Assembly (NCBI RefSeq): GCF_019551475.1
Contig: NZ_CP047159.1
Coordinates: forward strand, 2,418,001 to 2,482,000
Origin: Prevotella sp. Rep29
GTDB lineage: Bacteria; Bacteroidota; Bacteroidia; Bacteroidales; Bacteroidaceae
Direction of reading: 5' to 3'
Length of the DNA stretch: 64,000 nucleotides
Shown: positions 43,356 to 50,736 of the stretch, one piece after another
Position numbering within the stretch: the first letter of the stretch is position 1
Layout of the letters: the number at the start of each line of letters is the position of its first letter
Made by a program: the position numbers and the translations under genes
The notes under the pieces: generated by a model
The model's input: the letters and a program-made list of their open reading frames with translations, nothing else
What the model was told of the DNA's origin: nothing
Database searches by the model: none

Positions 43356-43870
43356 TTACACACGAGCAGGTATATCGCATCGGACGCATCGGAAAACCGC
43401 ACGGAGTGAAGGGAGAGGTCTCGCTTCAGTTCAGCGACGACGTGTTCGACCGCGTGGATGCCGACTATCTCGTGCTCGAGACGGACGGAATACTCGTGCC
43501 GTTTTTCATGGAAGAATACCGGTTCCGAAACGATTCCGCCGCACTCGTCAAGTTTGAAGGTATCGACACACAGGAACGGGCTCGCGAACTGACACACTGC
43601 GACGTTTATTTCCCTTACAGCCTGAGCGACGGCAACGAACAGCAATTCAGCTGGAACGAGATTGTCGGCTTCAGCCTCATTGATGCAGACACACAACAAC
43701 CGGTAGGGGAAATCACCGCAATAGACGATTCAACCATCAACATACTCTTCCACGTGGAGAGAGACGGCGAGGAGATTCTCATTCCCGCATCCGACGAACT
43801 GATTCAGAGCGTCAGCATGGACCAGCGGGAGATAGAAATCACACTGCCCGACGGCATTTTAGATTTATAA
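43352..43870 (+). CDS. rimM: Ribosome maturation factor RimM
   Basis: RimM assists 30S head assembly by binding S19. The 172-residue protein has IGRIGKPHGVKGEVSLQF near residue 10 and a C-terminal PRC-barrel with IVGFSLIDAD and EILIPASDELIQSVS. Normal length, overlapping murA. Confidence 0.95.
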   Translation: MITHEQVYRIGRIGKPHGVKGEVSLQFSDDVFDRVDADYLVLETDGILVPFFMEEYRFRNDSAALVKFEGIDTQERARELTHCDVYFPYSLSDGNEQQFSWNEIVGFSLIDADTQQPVGEITAIDDSTINILFHVERDGEEILIPASDELIQSVSMDQREIEITLPDGILDL

Positions 43871-43881
43871 AGAAGAAACAG

Positions 43882-45045
43882 ATGAAACAACAGATATGCA
43901 TACTCGGTTCGACCGGCTCTATCGGCACACAGGCACTCGACGTGATTGAATCACACAGCGACCGCTACGAGGTGTATGCACTCACGGCAAACAACCGTGT
44001 GGAACTGCTGGCTGAGCAGGCACACAAATTCCATCCTGCCGCCGTCGTCATAGCCAACGAACAGCATTACGACCGGCTGAAGGAACTGCTTGCCGACGAA
44101 CCGGACATCAAGATATATGCAGGGAAACAGGCGCTCGACGAAATCGTGGAGGCCGACCCCATCGACATGGTGCTCACCGCCATGGTGGGATTTGCAGGGC
44201 TCCCGCCGACCATCAGAGCCATCAAGGCACACAAGAAAATCTGCCTGGCAAACAAAGAGACGCTGGTCGTGGCGGGCGAACTCATCTGCCAACTAGCAAT
44301 AGAGAACCACGCACCCATCATCCCCGTTGACAGCGAACACTCTGCCATCTTCCAAAGCCTCGTCGGAGAGGGCGACAACGAGATAGAGAAGATTCTGCTC
44401 ACCGCCTCGGGAGGTCCGTTCCGCACATTCACGCACGAGCAGATGGAACACGTGAAAGCCAAAGACGCACTGCGCCACCCCACATGGGACATGGGCGCAA
44501 AAATCACGATTGACAGCGCCACGATGATGAACAAGGGCTTCGAAGTGATTGAGGCGAAGTGGCTGTTCGACGTTCCGGCAGACAAAATCCAGGTGCTCGT
44601 CCATCCGCAGAGCATCGTACACAGCGCCGTGCAGTTCCGCGACGGAGCAGTGAAAGCACAGCTGGGCATCCCCGACATGCACCTCCCCATCCTGTACGCC
44701 TTCTCCTTCCCCGAGCGACTCACACTCTCGCAGCCACGCCTCGACCTGTTCAAGACCCCGTTGGAGTTCTTCGAGCCCGACCTGCAGCGCTTCCGTTGCC
44801 TGCAACTGGCTTTCGACGCCATACACAAGGGGGGAAACGTGCCGTGCGTGCTCAACGCTGCCAACGAGATTGTGAACAGGGCATTCCTCGAAGACCGCTG
44901 CGGATTCCATGAAATGAGCGACATCATCGCGCGCACCATGCAGCGCGTCGCCTTCATCAAAAATCCCACGTATGAAGACTATCTCGCAACCGACGCGGAG
45001 GCGCGGAAGGTTGCCGGCGAATACGTCTCACAGGCAAGCATGTAG
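43882..45045 (+). CDS. dxr: 1-deoxy-D-xylulose 5-phosphate reductoisomerase
   Basis: Dxr makes methylerythritol phosphate in the non-mevalonate isoprenoid pathway. The NADPH-binding ILGSTGSIGTQALDVIE is at the start; NKETLVVAGELI near residue 124, PVDSEHSAIFQ near 150 and TWDMGAKITIDSATMMNKGFE, split here as TWDMGAKITI and DSATMMNKG, follow. The 387-residue length is normal. Its presence shows that the cell uses the MEP pathway and so needs an IspD. Confidence 0.97.
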   Translation: MKQQICILGSTGSIGTQALDVIESHSDRYEVYALTANNRVELLAEQAHKFHPAAVVIANEQHYDRLKELLADEPDIKIYAGKQALDEIVEADPIDMVLTAMVGFAGLPPTIRAIKAHKKICLANKETLVVAGELICQLAIENHAPIIPVDSEHSAIFQSLVGEGDNEIEKILLTASGGPFRTFTHEQMEHVKAKDALRHPTWDMGAKITIDSATMMNKGFEVIEAKWLFDVPADKIQVLVHPQSIVHSAVQFRDGAVKAQLGIPDMHLPILYAFSFPERLTLSQPRLDLFKTPLEFFEPDLQRFRCLQLAFDAIHKGGNVPCVLNAANEIVNRAFLEDRCGFHEMSDIIARTMQRVAFIKNPTYEDYLATDAEARKVAGEYVSQASM

Positions 45046-45103
45046 CAAAAACAAGAATCATAACGTCTAATTACATAAAAAAAGAACAGAACAATAAACG
45101 AAT

Positions 45104-46495
45104 ATGGAAGTATTTCTTATCAGACTATTACAATTCATGTTGTCCATCTCAATCCTTGTGCTGCTGCACGAGGGCGGACACTTCTTCTTCTCAAAACTCT
45201 TCGGAGTGCGCGTTGAGAAGTTCTACCTCTTCTTCGACCCCAGCATCTGGAAATGGGACGGCAGCCTGTTTAAGTGGAAACCGAAGAAAAGCGACACCAC
45301 ATACGGCATAGGATGGCTCCCACTGGGCGGATACTGCAAGATTTCAGGCATGATAGACGAGTCGTTCGACACCGAACAGATGAAACAACCGCCGCAGCCA
45401 TGGGAGTTCCGCACGAAACCGGCATGGCAACGGCTGCTCATCATGATTGGAGGAGTGCTCGTCAACTTCCTCCTCGCACTGTTCATCTACTCGATGGTGC
45501 TCTTCTACTGGGGCGACTCGTACATCCAGACGAAGGACATGACGATGGGCATGAAGTTCAACACCGAAGCCAAGAAACTGGGATTCAAAGACGGCGACAT
45601 CCTGCTGGGCACTGAAAAGAAAGCGTTCACCAAGTTCGACATCGACCTCTACCGCCAGCTCAGCGACGCCAAACGCGTTGACATCATCCGCGACGGGAAG
45701 CAGATGGCTGTCAACCTGCCGGGCGAACTCAACCTGCTCGACATGATTCAGAGCGAACCGTCGTTCGTGAGACCGCTCATCCCGGCAGACATCGACACCG
45801 TCATGCCCAACACGCCAGCCGCAAAACTGGGAATGAAGAAGGGCGACAAGATTCTCGCCATCAACGGAAAGAGCATTGACTCGTGGAACGAATTCACCAA
45901 CGAAATCGGCAGACTCGAAGACATGATGTCAGTAGCGAAGAGCAGCCGCGACAGCATGAACATACGCACCGCCACCATCGTCTATCAACGCACGGGACAC
46001 GAGGCGGCTGACACGATGAAGACCATCCTATCGGAAGACCTCCGGCTGGGTGTAGGACAAAGCAATCTCTACGACTACTACCAAGAGACCAAACTGTCGT
46101 TCGGATTCTTCGAGAGCTTCCCCGCAGGCATCAAATACGGCATCAACGTGCTGCGAGGCTATGTGGACGACCTGAAATATGTGTTCACCGCCGACGGAGC
46201 GAAATCGCTCGGAGGATTCGGAGCCATCGGAAGCCTCTTCCCCGCCACATGGGACTGGATGATGTTCTGGCGCATGACAGCCTTCCTCAGCATCATCCTC
46301 GCCTTCATGAACATCCTACCCATCCCGGCATTGGACGGCGGACACGTGATATTCCTGCTCTACGAAATCATCACCCGCCGACCGCCCAGCGAGAAATTCA
46401 TGATACGCGCCGAATATGTCGGCTTCGCCATCCTCGTCCTGCTGATGGTCGTCGCCAACCTGAACGACGTGCTGAGGTGGATAGGCGTCATGTAG
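45104..46495 (+). CDS. rseP: RseP-type site-2 protease
   Basis: The 463-residue membrane metalloprotease has the zinc motif HEGGH at residues 22-26 in the first helix, a central PDZ region (LGMKKGDKILAINGKSIDSW near residue 242) and the C-terminal NILPIPALDGGHVIFLLYEI with the third zinc ligand Asp. It cleaves membrane-bound anti-sigma factors or signal peptides within the inner membrane. Last gene of the operon, followed by a terminator. Confidence 0.96.
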   Translation: MEVFLIRLLQFMLSISILVLLHEGGHFFFSKLFGVRVEKFYLFFDPSIWKWDGSLFKWKPKKSDTTYGIGWLPLGGYCKISGMIDESFDTEQMKQPPQPWEFRTKPAWQRLLIMIGGVLVNFLLALFIYSMVLFYWGDSYIQTKDMTMGMKFNTEAKKLGFKDGDILLGTEKKAFTKFDIDLYRQLSDAKRVDIIRDGKQMAVNLPGELNLLDMIQSEPSFVRPLIPADIDTVMPNTPAAKLGMKKGDKILAINGKSIDSWNEFTNEIGRLEDMMSVAKSSRDSMNIRTATIVYQRTGHEAADTMKTILSEDLRLGVGQSNLYDYYQETKLSFGFFESFPAGIKYGINVLRGYVDDLKYVFTADGAKSLGGFGAIGSLFPATWDWMMFWRMTAFLSIILAFMNILPIPALDGGHVIFLLYEIITRRPPSEKFMIRAEYVGFAILVLLMVVANLNDVLRWIGVM

Positions 46496-46520
46496 CCTAC
46501 ACATTATTATATATATAAAG

Positions 46521-46560
46521 AAGGCGGATGACCCTGCGACGGGACCCATCCGCCTTTTTT
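46521..46560 (+). terminator. Intrinsic terminator after rseP
   Basis: AAGGCGGATG (46521-46530) pairs with CATCCGCCTT (46547-46556), with six T ending the stem; it lies 25 nt after the rseP stop. Confidence 0.92.
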
Positions 46561-46632
46561 CGTGCCCACCACGACAGACTGCGGAAGCCATCCGGACGGG
46601 TGTGAATTAAACAAAGAAAATCCACAAATCAC

Positions 46633-46850
46633 ACCTGCATAAACATGCGGAAAAGGGCGTATAAATATACCGTTGAACTTTCGCTTTTCAAAAGTTCAAC
46701 TTTTGGCTCCTGAAAGTTCAACTTTCACCTCCTAAAAGTTCAACTTTTGCACGCTAAAAGTTGAACTTTTGGAAAGCCATACTTAACGCCTTGATATACA
46801 GCAGTTTGCAGACAGACACACGAAACGTCTGCCTATGTATAAATATACAA
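46633..46850. repeat. Dispersed element with four tandem palindromes, copy B
   Basis: The same frame as copy A is seen: ACCTGCATAAACAT, then GTATAAATATA, four palindromic units joined by CCTCCT-like spacers, and TGTATAAATATACAA at the end. Here the four cores are CAAAAGTTCAACTTTTG, GAAAGTTCAACTTTC, AAAAGTTCAACTTTT and AAAAGTTGAACTTTT. Compared with copy A, G has become T on the left arm and C has become A on the right arm, so the palindromes stay intact. It lies between convergent rseP and manC. Confidence 0.85.
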
Positions 46851-46906
46851 CTTCGGATTGACGGGAAACGGGCAGTTGGCACAACGGGAAATCCGCCGAA
46901 CGCACA

Positions 46907-47998
46907 TCACACGAAATCGTCACCGTAGCGCATCCGCGCCTCACTGCCATACTTGCGCACAAGCGCCGACGAGTCGCCCTTCTTGCAGATGAGCAGCACA
47001 TTGTCCTCCTCTGCCACGATATAGCCGTCCAGCCCATTGATGATTGCCACACGCCCATGAGGCAACTTCACGATGTTGTCGCGACTGTCTTCAAAGATGA
47101 CCTCCGAATCGAGCACCACATTGTCACCGTCACCCTTGCTCATCGCCTCGTAGATGGAGTGCCAAGTGCCGAGGTCAGCCCAGCCGAAGTCGCAACGGAA
47201 GACATACACGTTGTCGGACTTCTCCAAAATGCCGTAGTCGATAGAGAGGTTCGGATAGCGCGAGAAGTTCTCCTTCACAAACGCCAACTCGTCCTCCATC
47301 GTAAAGACATCCTCCGGATTGAGCACCAGCGGCAATATCTGCCGAAAACAATACAACAGATAACTCACCTTTGTCAGGAAGATACCCGTATTCCAATAAA
47401 ACTCGCCGCTCTCCATGAACATCCGCGCAAAATCGCGCTCGGGCTTCTCCGTGAACGACTTCACCTTATACAAGTCCGCCAATTCCGTAGGTTCGCCCAG
47501 CTGAATGTACCCATATCCAGGCTCCGGACGCGTGGGCTTCACGCCCATCGTCAACAGGCAGTCGTTCTTCTTCACGAAGTCAAAACAGTTCAACACATTC
47601 TCATGAAAAGCCTCTTCGTTGAACACAGCCTGGTCCGACGGAGAAACGATGATGTTAGCATCCTTGTCGTGGTGATAAATACGATAACATGCCCACGCCA
47701 CACTCGGCGCCGTATTTCGATAAATCGGCTCTGCCAAGATGTTTTCCACCGGCAACTCCGGCAGCTGCTCCTCCACATAGTGCGCATAAACCTGATTCGT
47801 GCTCACATAAATACGCTCGGGAGGTATGATTTTAGAGAAACGGTCGAACGTCTGTTGCAGCTGCGTGCGCCCCGTTCCGAAGAAATCCATGAACTGCTTG
47901 GGCATCTTCTCACGGCTGCAGGGCCATAGCCTGCGACCCTTTCCACCAGCCAGAATCACGCAGAAATTTTTCCCGCTGCTATTTGTTTCCATATACAT
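46907..47998 (-). CDS. manC: Mannose-1-phosphate guanylyltransferase
   Basis: The 363-residue enzyme makes GDP-mannose for surface glycans and GDP-fucose. It shows VILAGGKGRRLWPCSREKMPKQ, split as CVILAGGKGRRLWP and MPKQFMDF, then NTAPSVAWACY near residue 90, SPSDQAVFNEE near 118, FTEKPERDFA and FGWADLGTWHSIYEAMSK. It lacks the C-terminal isomerase domain of the bifunctional type. ATG codons 1 and 3 are both usable starts. A possible -7 box TATCTTAG lies at 48020-48013. Confidence 0.94.
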   Translation of the reverse strand: MYMETNSSGKNFCVILAGGKGRRLWPCSREKMPKQFMDFFGTGRTQLQQTFDRFSKIIPPERIYVSTNQVYAHYVEEQLPELPVENILAEPIYRNTAPSVAWACYRIYHHDKDANIIVSPSDQAVFNEEAFHENVLNCFDFVKKNDCLLTMGVKPTRPEPGYGYIQLGEPTELADLYKVKSFTEKPERDFARMFMESGEFYWNTGIFLTKVSYLLYCFRQILPLVLNPEDVFTMEDELAFVKENFSRYPNLSIDYGILEKSDNVYVFRCDFGWADLGTWHSIYEAMSKGDGDNVVLDSEVIFEDSRDNIVKLPHGRVAIINGLDGYIVAEEDNVLLICKKGDSSALVRKYGSEARMRYGDDFV

Positions 47999-48071
47999 TT
48001 CAGATTAACACGGCTAAGATACACATAATCCACGAATACAACAAGATTTTTAGAGTTTTTTCTTCTATTTT

Positions 48072-48102
48072 TTTGTCGGTTCGGATTTTATCCTTATCTT
48101 TG
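48072..48102 (+). promoter_or_regulatory. Promoter of tRNA-Leu
   Basis: TTTG (48072-48075), 19 nt, TATCTTTG (48095-48102), 12 nt before the tRNA 5' end. Confidence 0.8.
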
Positions 48103-48114
48103 CAGCCGTCAAAA

Positions 48115-48196
48115 GCCCAGATGGCGGAATCGGTAGACGCGCTGGTCTCAAACACCAGTGGGGCAACCCATCCCGGTTCGACCCCGGGTCTGGGTA
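48115..48196 (+). tRNA. tRNA-Leu (anticodon CAA)
   Basis: The acceptor arms GCCCAGA and TCTGGGT pair, with A as discriminator; CCA is not encoded. The anticodon stem CTGGT/ACCAG encloses the loop CTCAAAC, giving CAA. A class II variable arm (GGGGCAACCC) and the T-arm CCCGG-TTCGACC-CCGGG are present. Leu identity follows from the long variable arm and anticodon. It lies directly beside the defence operon and is the likely fixed side of the island. Confidence 0.96.
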
Positions 48197-48211
48197 CTAA
48201 GATTAAAAGGT

Positions 48212-48244
48212 AATCCCCTGCAAATCAATAATTTGCAGGGGATT
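48212..48244 (+). terminator. Terminator after tRNA-Leu
   Basis: AATCCCCTGCAAAT (48212-48225) and ATTTGCAGGGGATT (48231-48244) form a perfect 14-bp stem with a 5-nt loop and a T-rich tail. On the other strand it can also end the vsr operon. Confidence 0.93.
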
Positions 48245-48283
48245 TTTGTTTTATAACGAGCAAAAAGCAACACCCCCCCACTA

Positions 48284-48808
48284 TCAGCAGCCTATGTCTT
48301 CAGCAGCCATCACAGGAGTATCTTCTGGAATTACATATTGCCTGATACTATGGTCTTGGAGGAAAATCCTATTGAGCGTGTATGCCAGTGATTCCAGCGT
48401 CTTTTCCCTTGTCTTCGGCTTCAGTTCACACTCCTATATCGTGATGCAGTGCCATCCCATTGAAGCGAGTTGATGCTGCACCTCTCGGTCGCGCTCCTGG
48501 TTCCTCCGAATCTTTGCTACCCAGAAGTCACGATTCGTCTTCGGAATCTTGCAACACTCGGAATTTTCAATTTGTACGGTATGCAACTGCACATCGTGTC
48601 CATGCCAAAAACACCCATTTACAAAGATGCAAGTCCTATATTTCCGCATCACGATGTCAGGCTTCCCTGGCAGTCTTGGATGGTTCAGCCGATAGCGGAA
48701 ACCATGCCCCCACAACCATTTTCGCACTACCATCTCCGGCTTCGTGTCCTTGCCGTGTATGGCAGCCATGTTGGCGTGGCGTTGTTGTGAAGTATGAACG
48801 TCTGTCAT
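48284..48808 (-). pseudogene. vsr: Very short patch repair endonuclease, interrupted by an amber codon
   Basis: Vsr nicks T:G mismatches that arise by deamination of 5-methylcytosine. The first 124 codons show MAAIHGKDTKPEMVVRKWLW, LPGKPDIVMRKYRTCIFVNG and CFWHGHD, the usual catalytic and zinc sites. At 48434-48436 a TAG stands where the family has Trp of the WEC motif; the frame then continues ECELKPKTREKTLESLAYTL for 49 more codons to a TGA at 48284. The conserved Cys after the stop is a zinc ligand in E. coli Vsr, so the short product is probably inactive. TAG is used as a normal stop elsewhere in the window. Last gene of the defence operon, beside two cytosine-5 methyltransferases. Confidence 0.88.
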
Positions 48809-48838
48809 AATTGTTGTTTTAATCCCTAAATGCTAATC

Positions 48839-49975
48839 TTACATTGTTTTGCATTGCTCCTTATTCACAACCCTGTCCCGGAACATCCGCATGTTGGTGA
48901 AGTTGCGTGAGATATTCTGTACAAGTTCCAGATAGTTGTCACTACCATTTGCCCATTTGTGATAGAAGGACTTTATAGAAACGCAGTTCTCATGCTCAAA
49001 GACGGTGTTGAGCAAAGTCCTATCAGAATTGCCGCATGAGTGCCCCATTATCAGCACCTGGAATGGAGCTGCCATCAGGAACTCCAGCATATCATGGTAA
49101 TGCCTTGTTTCCAGATATTTCACAGATTTGACATTCTTCAACAATTCATTGTCGTTCCTTTCGAGAATGTCTTGATAGTGCCTATCCAATTCATCTCCAT
49201 AGCCGAAGATGATATTCTCCGGGTGTTCGAGGTCGCCATGAATGAAGTTGTGTTCAATGTTGAAGTTGTTGTAATTCTTGGCGGTTGCCGTATAATTGAA
49301 GCTCAGAAGCATGATACGCTCAGGTCTCAGCTTGTTCCGTTCCTCAAAATCAGACTCCACCTCTTCATAGCTCTTAATGTCAAGCCCGATGTTATCCAAT
49401 GCTTTCTTTCTACCTTCCGTTGAGAAATCAGCTGGGTCGAAGAACGTTATCATGGCATCATGTAGCTCTTTGATGTATTGGTTTGAGCTGATGGTATGAA
49501 GGTATTCTACCAACTTTTCCTGTATGAAAGCCAGTTGTTCGTTTAGTTCCTTCACGGTATAGCCACAGTCAGCATCTTCTATACACCTCTTCAAAAGGTT
49601 ATAGTAGTCGTTTTCAATATCAACCCAACCTCTTGCTTCTATTGATTGCAGGATTGTCTCAAAGAATCTGGAACATGATACACGAAAGTCATCAGTATTT
49701 TCCCTGATAGCATTTATTATCTCTGGAGGTGGAAACTTCCAATCTCTAGTTATCAAGTCCCTATAAGAATTGAAAAAGAAGAAATTTAACCAACTTGAAC
49801 AATCTTTTGTATTCGTTATTTCCAACTTACATAAGCAATCTTCAGAGGTTGGAGTCTTCTCTATCAAAAGGGCATTCAACCTCTTTTCCCAATACCAGTT
49901 AATGAAATCCATATAACTGGTTTTGAGTCCATGTGCTATGTCGAATCCATTTCCTATGATGACAAGTCTGTTCAT
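48839..49975 (-). CDS. AbiH-like abortive infection protein
   Basis: The 378-residue protein begins MNRLVIIGNGFDIAHGLKTS followed by YMDFINWYW, the signature of the AbiH family known from lactococcal phage resistance. Late motifs are RIMLLSFNYTATAKNY, FIHGDLEHPENIIFGYGDEL, and LIMGHSCGNSDRTLLNTVFE. These Gly-, Asp- and His-bearing motifs suggest a Rossmann-like nucleotide-binding or hydrolase fold, which remains uncharacterised to my knowledge. It follows the small membrane protein by 15 nt and precedes vsr by 30 nt, so it belongs to the ten-gene operon. Confidence 0.88.
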   Translation of the reverse strand: MNRLVIIGNGFDIAHGLKTSYMDFINWYWEKRLNALLIEKTPTSEDCLCKLEITNTKDCSSWLNFFFFNSYRDLITRDWKFPPPEIINAIRENTDDFRVSCSRFFETILQSIEARGWVDIENDYYNLLKRCIEDADCGYTVKELNEQLAFIQEKLVEYLHTISSNQYIKELHDAMITFFDPADFSTEGRKKALDNIGLDIKSYEEVESDFEERNKLRPERIMLLSFNYTATAKNYNNFNIEHNFIHGDLEHPENIIFGYGDELDRHYQDILERNDNELLKNVKSVKYLETRHYHDMLEFLMAAPFQVLIMGHSCGNSDRTLLNTVFEHENCVSIKSFYHKWANGSDNYLELVQNISRNFTNMRMFRDRVVNKEQCKTM

Positions 49976-49990
49976 TCTTCGTTATCGCTT

Positions 49991-50461
49991 TTAAGATAAT
50001 TGGACATTGAGAATTGTTTCTCGATCTTTACAGAAGTCATCGTCCCATACAATTTTCAACTTAATAAATTCATCATGCCCTTCACACAAAGCAATCCTTT
50101 CCTCAACACTGTTTGCTGCATTGATTAAATCGTATGGTCCCCAGTTTTCATGAAAGAAGATTAACCCATCTAATTTATCTTGGCCAAGTATTTCAACTCT
50201 TACATTCGATGCGTCAGCAGGGCCCGCATTTACAATCCTAACGATTGTATTTGACTCTCTTCTATACGCATTACACTTAATATCTGCCTGAAGTTCTCTC
50301 GATTCTGCTTTATGCAATTGGCGAATTTGAAGATCGTTCAAGCATTTCTCTTGTAACTTCAACTTGTGGTCATGTCGCAAGTATGCAAAAAAACCACCAA
50401 TTATTCCTAAAGTAGAAAGAATCAGTCCGCCCCAATCTTTTACACATTCAACCCAATCCAT
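49991..50461 (-). CDS. Small single-helix membrane protein with beta-rich domain
   Basis: The 156-residue product has one hydrophobic helix near residues 11-28 (GGLILSTLGIIGGFFAYL), then a basic helical stretch (28-55), and a C-terminal part with IVRIVNAGPADASNVRVEI, which looks like an Ig-like or CARDB-like beta strand pattern. No enzyme motif is seen. I do not recognise the family. The gene is 2 nt from the zinc-ribbon gene and 15 nt from AbiH. A membrane-tethered sensor or effector in the defence operon is possible, but only by position. Confidence 0.7.
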   Translation of the reverse strand: MDWVECVKDWGGLILSTLGIIGGFFAYLRHDHKLKLQEKCLNDLQIRQLHKAESRELQADIKCNAYRRESNTIVRIVNAGPADASNVRVEILGQDKLDGLIFFHENWGPYDLINAANSVEERIALCEGHDEFIKLKIVWDDDFCKDRETILNVQLS

Positions 50462-50463
50462 AT

Positions 50464-50730
50464 TTACTTTATTTTGATATGTTTGTTCCCTCTGAAAGCC
50501 TTTTTGAACTGATCTTTGATGTAAGATGTAGCATCTTTCTGCATTTTTTCTTTGACTTCATCAAAGGCATCTTGGTTGAGTTCTTTCAGTTCCTCAATAC
50601 CACCAAAGTATTCTTTGTTACAAAATGTACATTTGATGTATGATTTGTCATTATTGTACTCAAACTGATCCTCACAGCCACATGTGGCGCAGCGAAGACG
50701 TATATCGTAACTATCTTTAAGTTTTTTCAT
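50464..50730 (-). CDS. Small zinc-ribbon protein
   Basis: The 88-residue product has two CxxC knuckles, RCATCGCED near residue 13 and KCTFCNKEY near 33, followed by a charged helical tail ending in KAFRGNKHIKIK. Such ribbons bind nucleic acid or proteins. I do not recognise a named family. It lies 6 nt after the LlaJI-like nuclease and 2 nt before the membrane protein, so it is surely cotranscribed with both. It may be a specificity or adapter subunit; that is speculation. Confidence 0.7.
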   Translation of the reverse strand: MKKLKDSYDIRLRCATCGCEDQFEYNNDKSYIKCTFCNKEYFGGIEELKELNQDAFDEVKEKMQKDATSYIKDQFKKAFRGNKHIKIK

Positions 50731-50736
50731 ACTATT

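Noticed and set aside
48434..48436. TAG recoded as an amino acid in this organism
   Set aside because: TAG ends other intact genes here, for example at 26414-26416 and 46493-46495, so the code is standard; the vsr TAG is best seen as a nonsense mutation.
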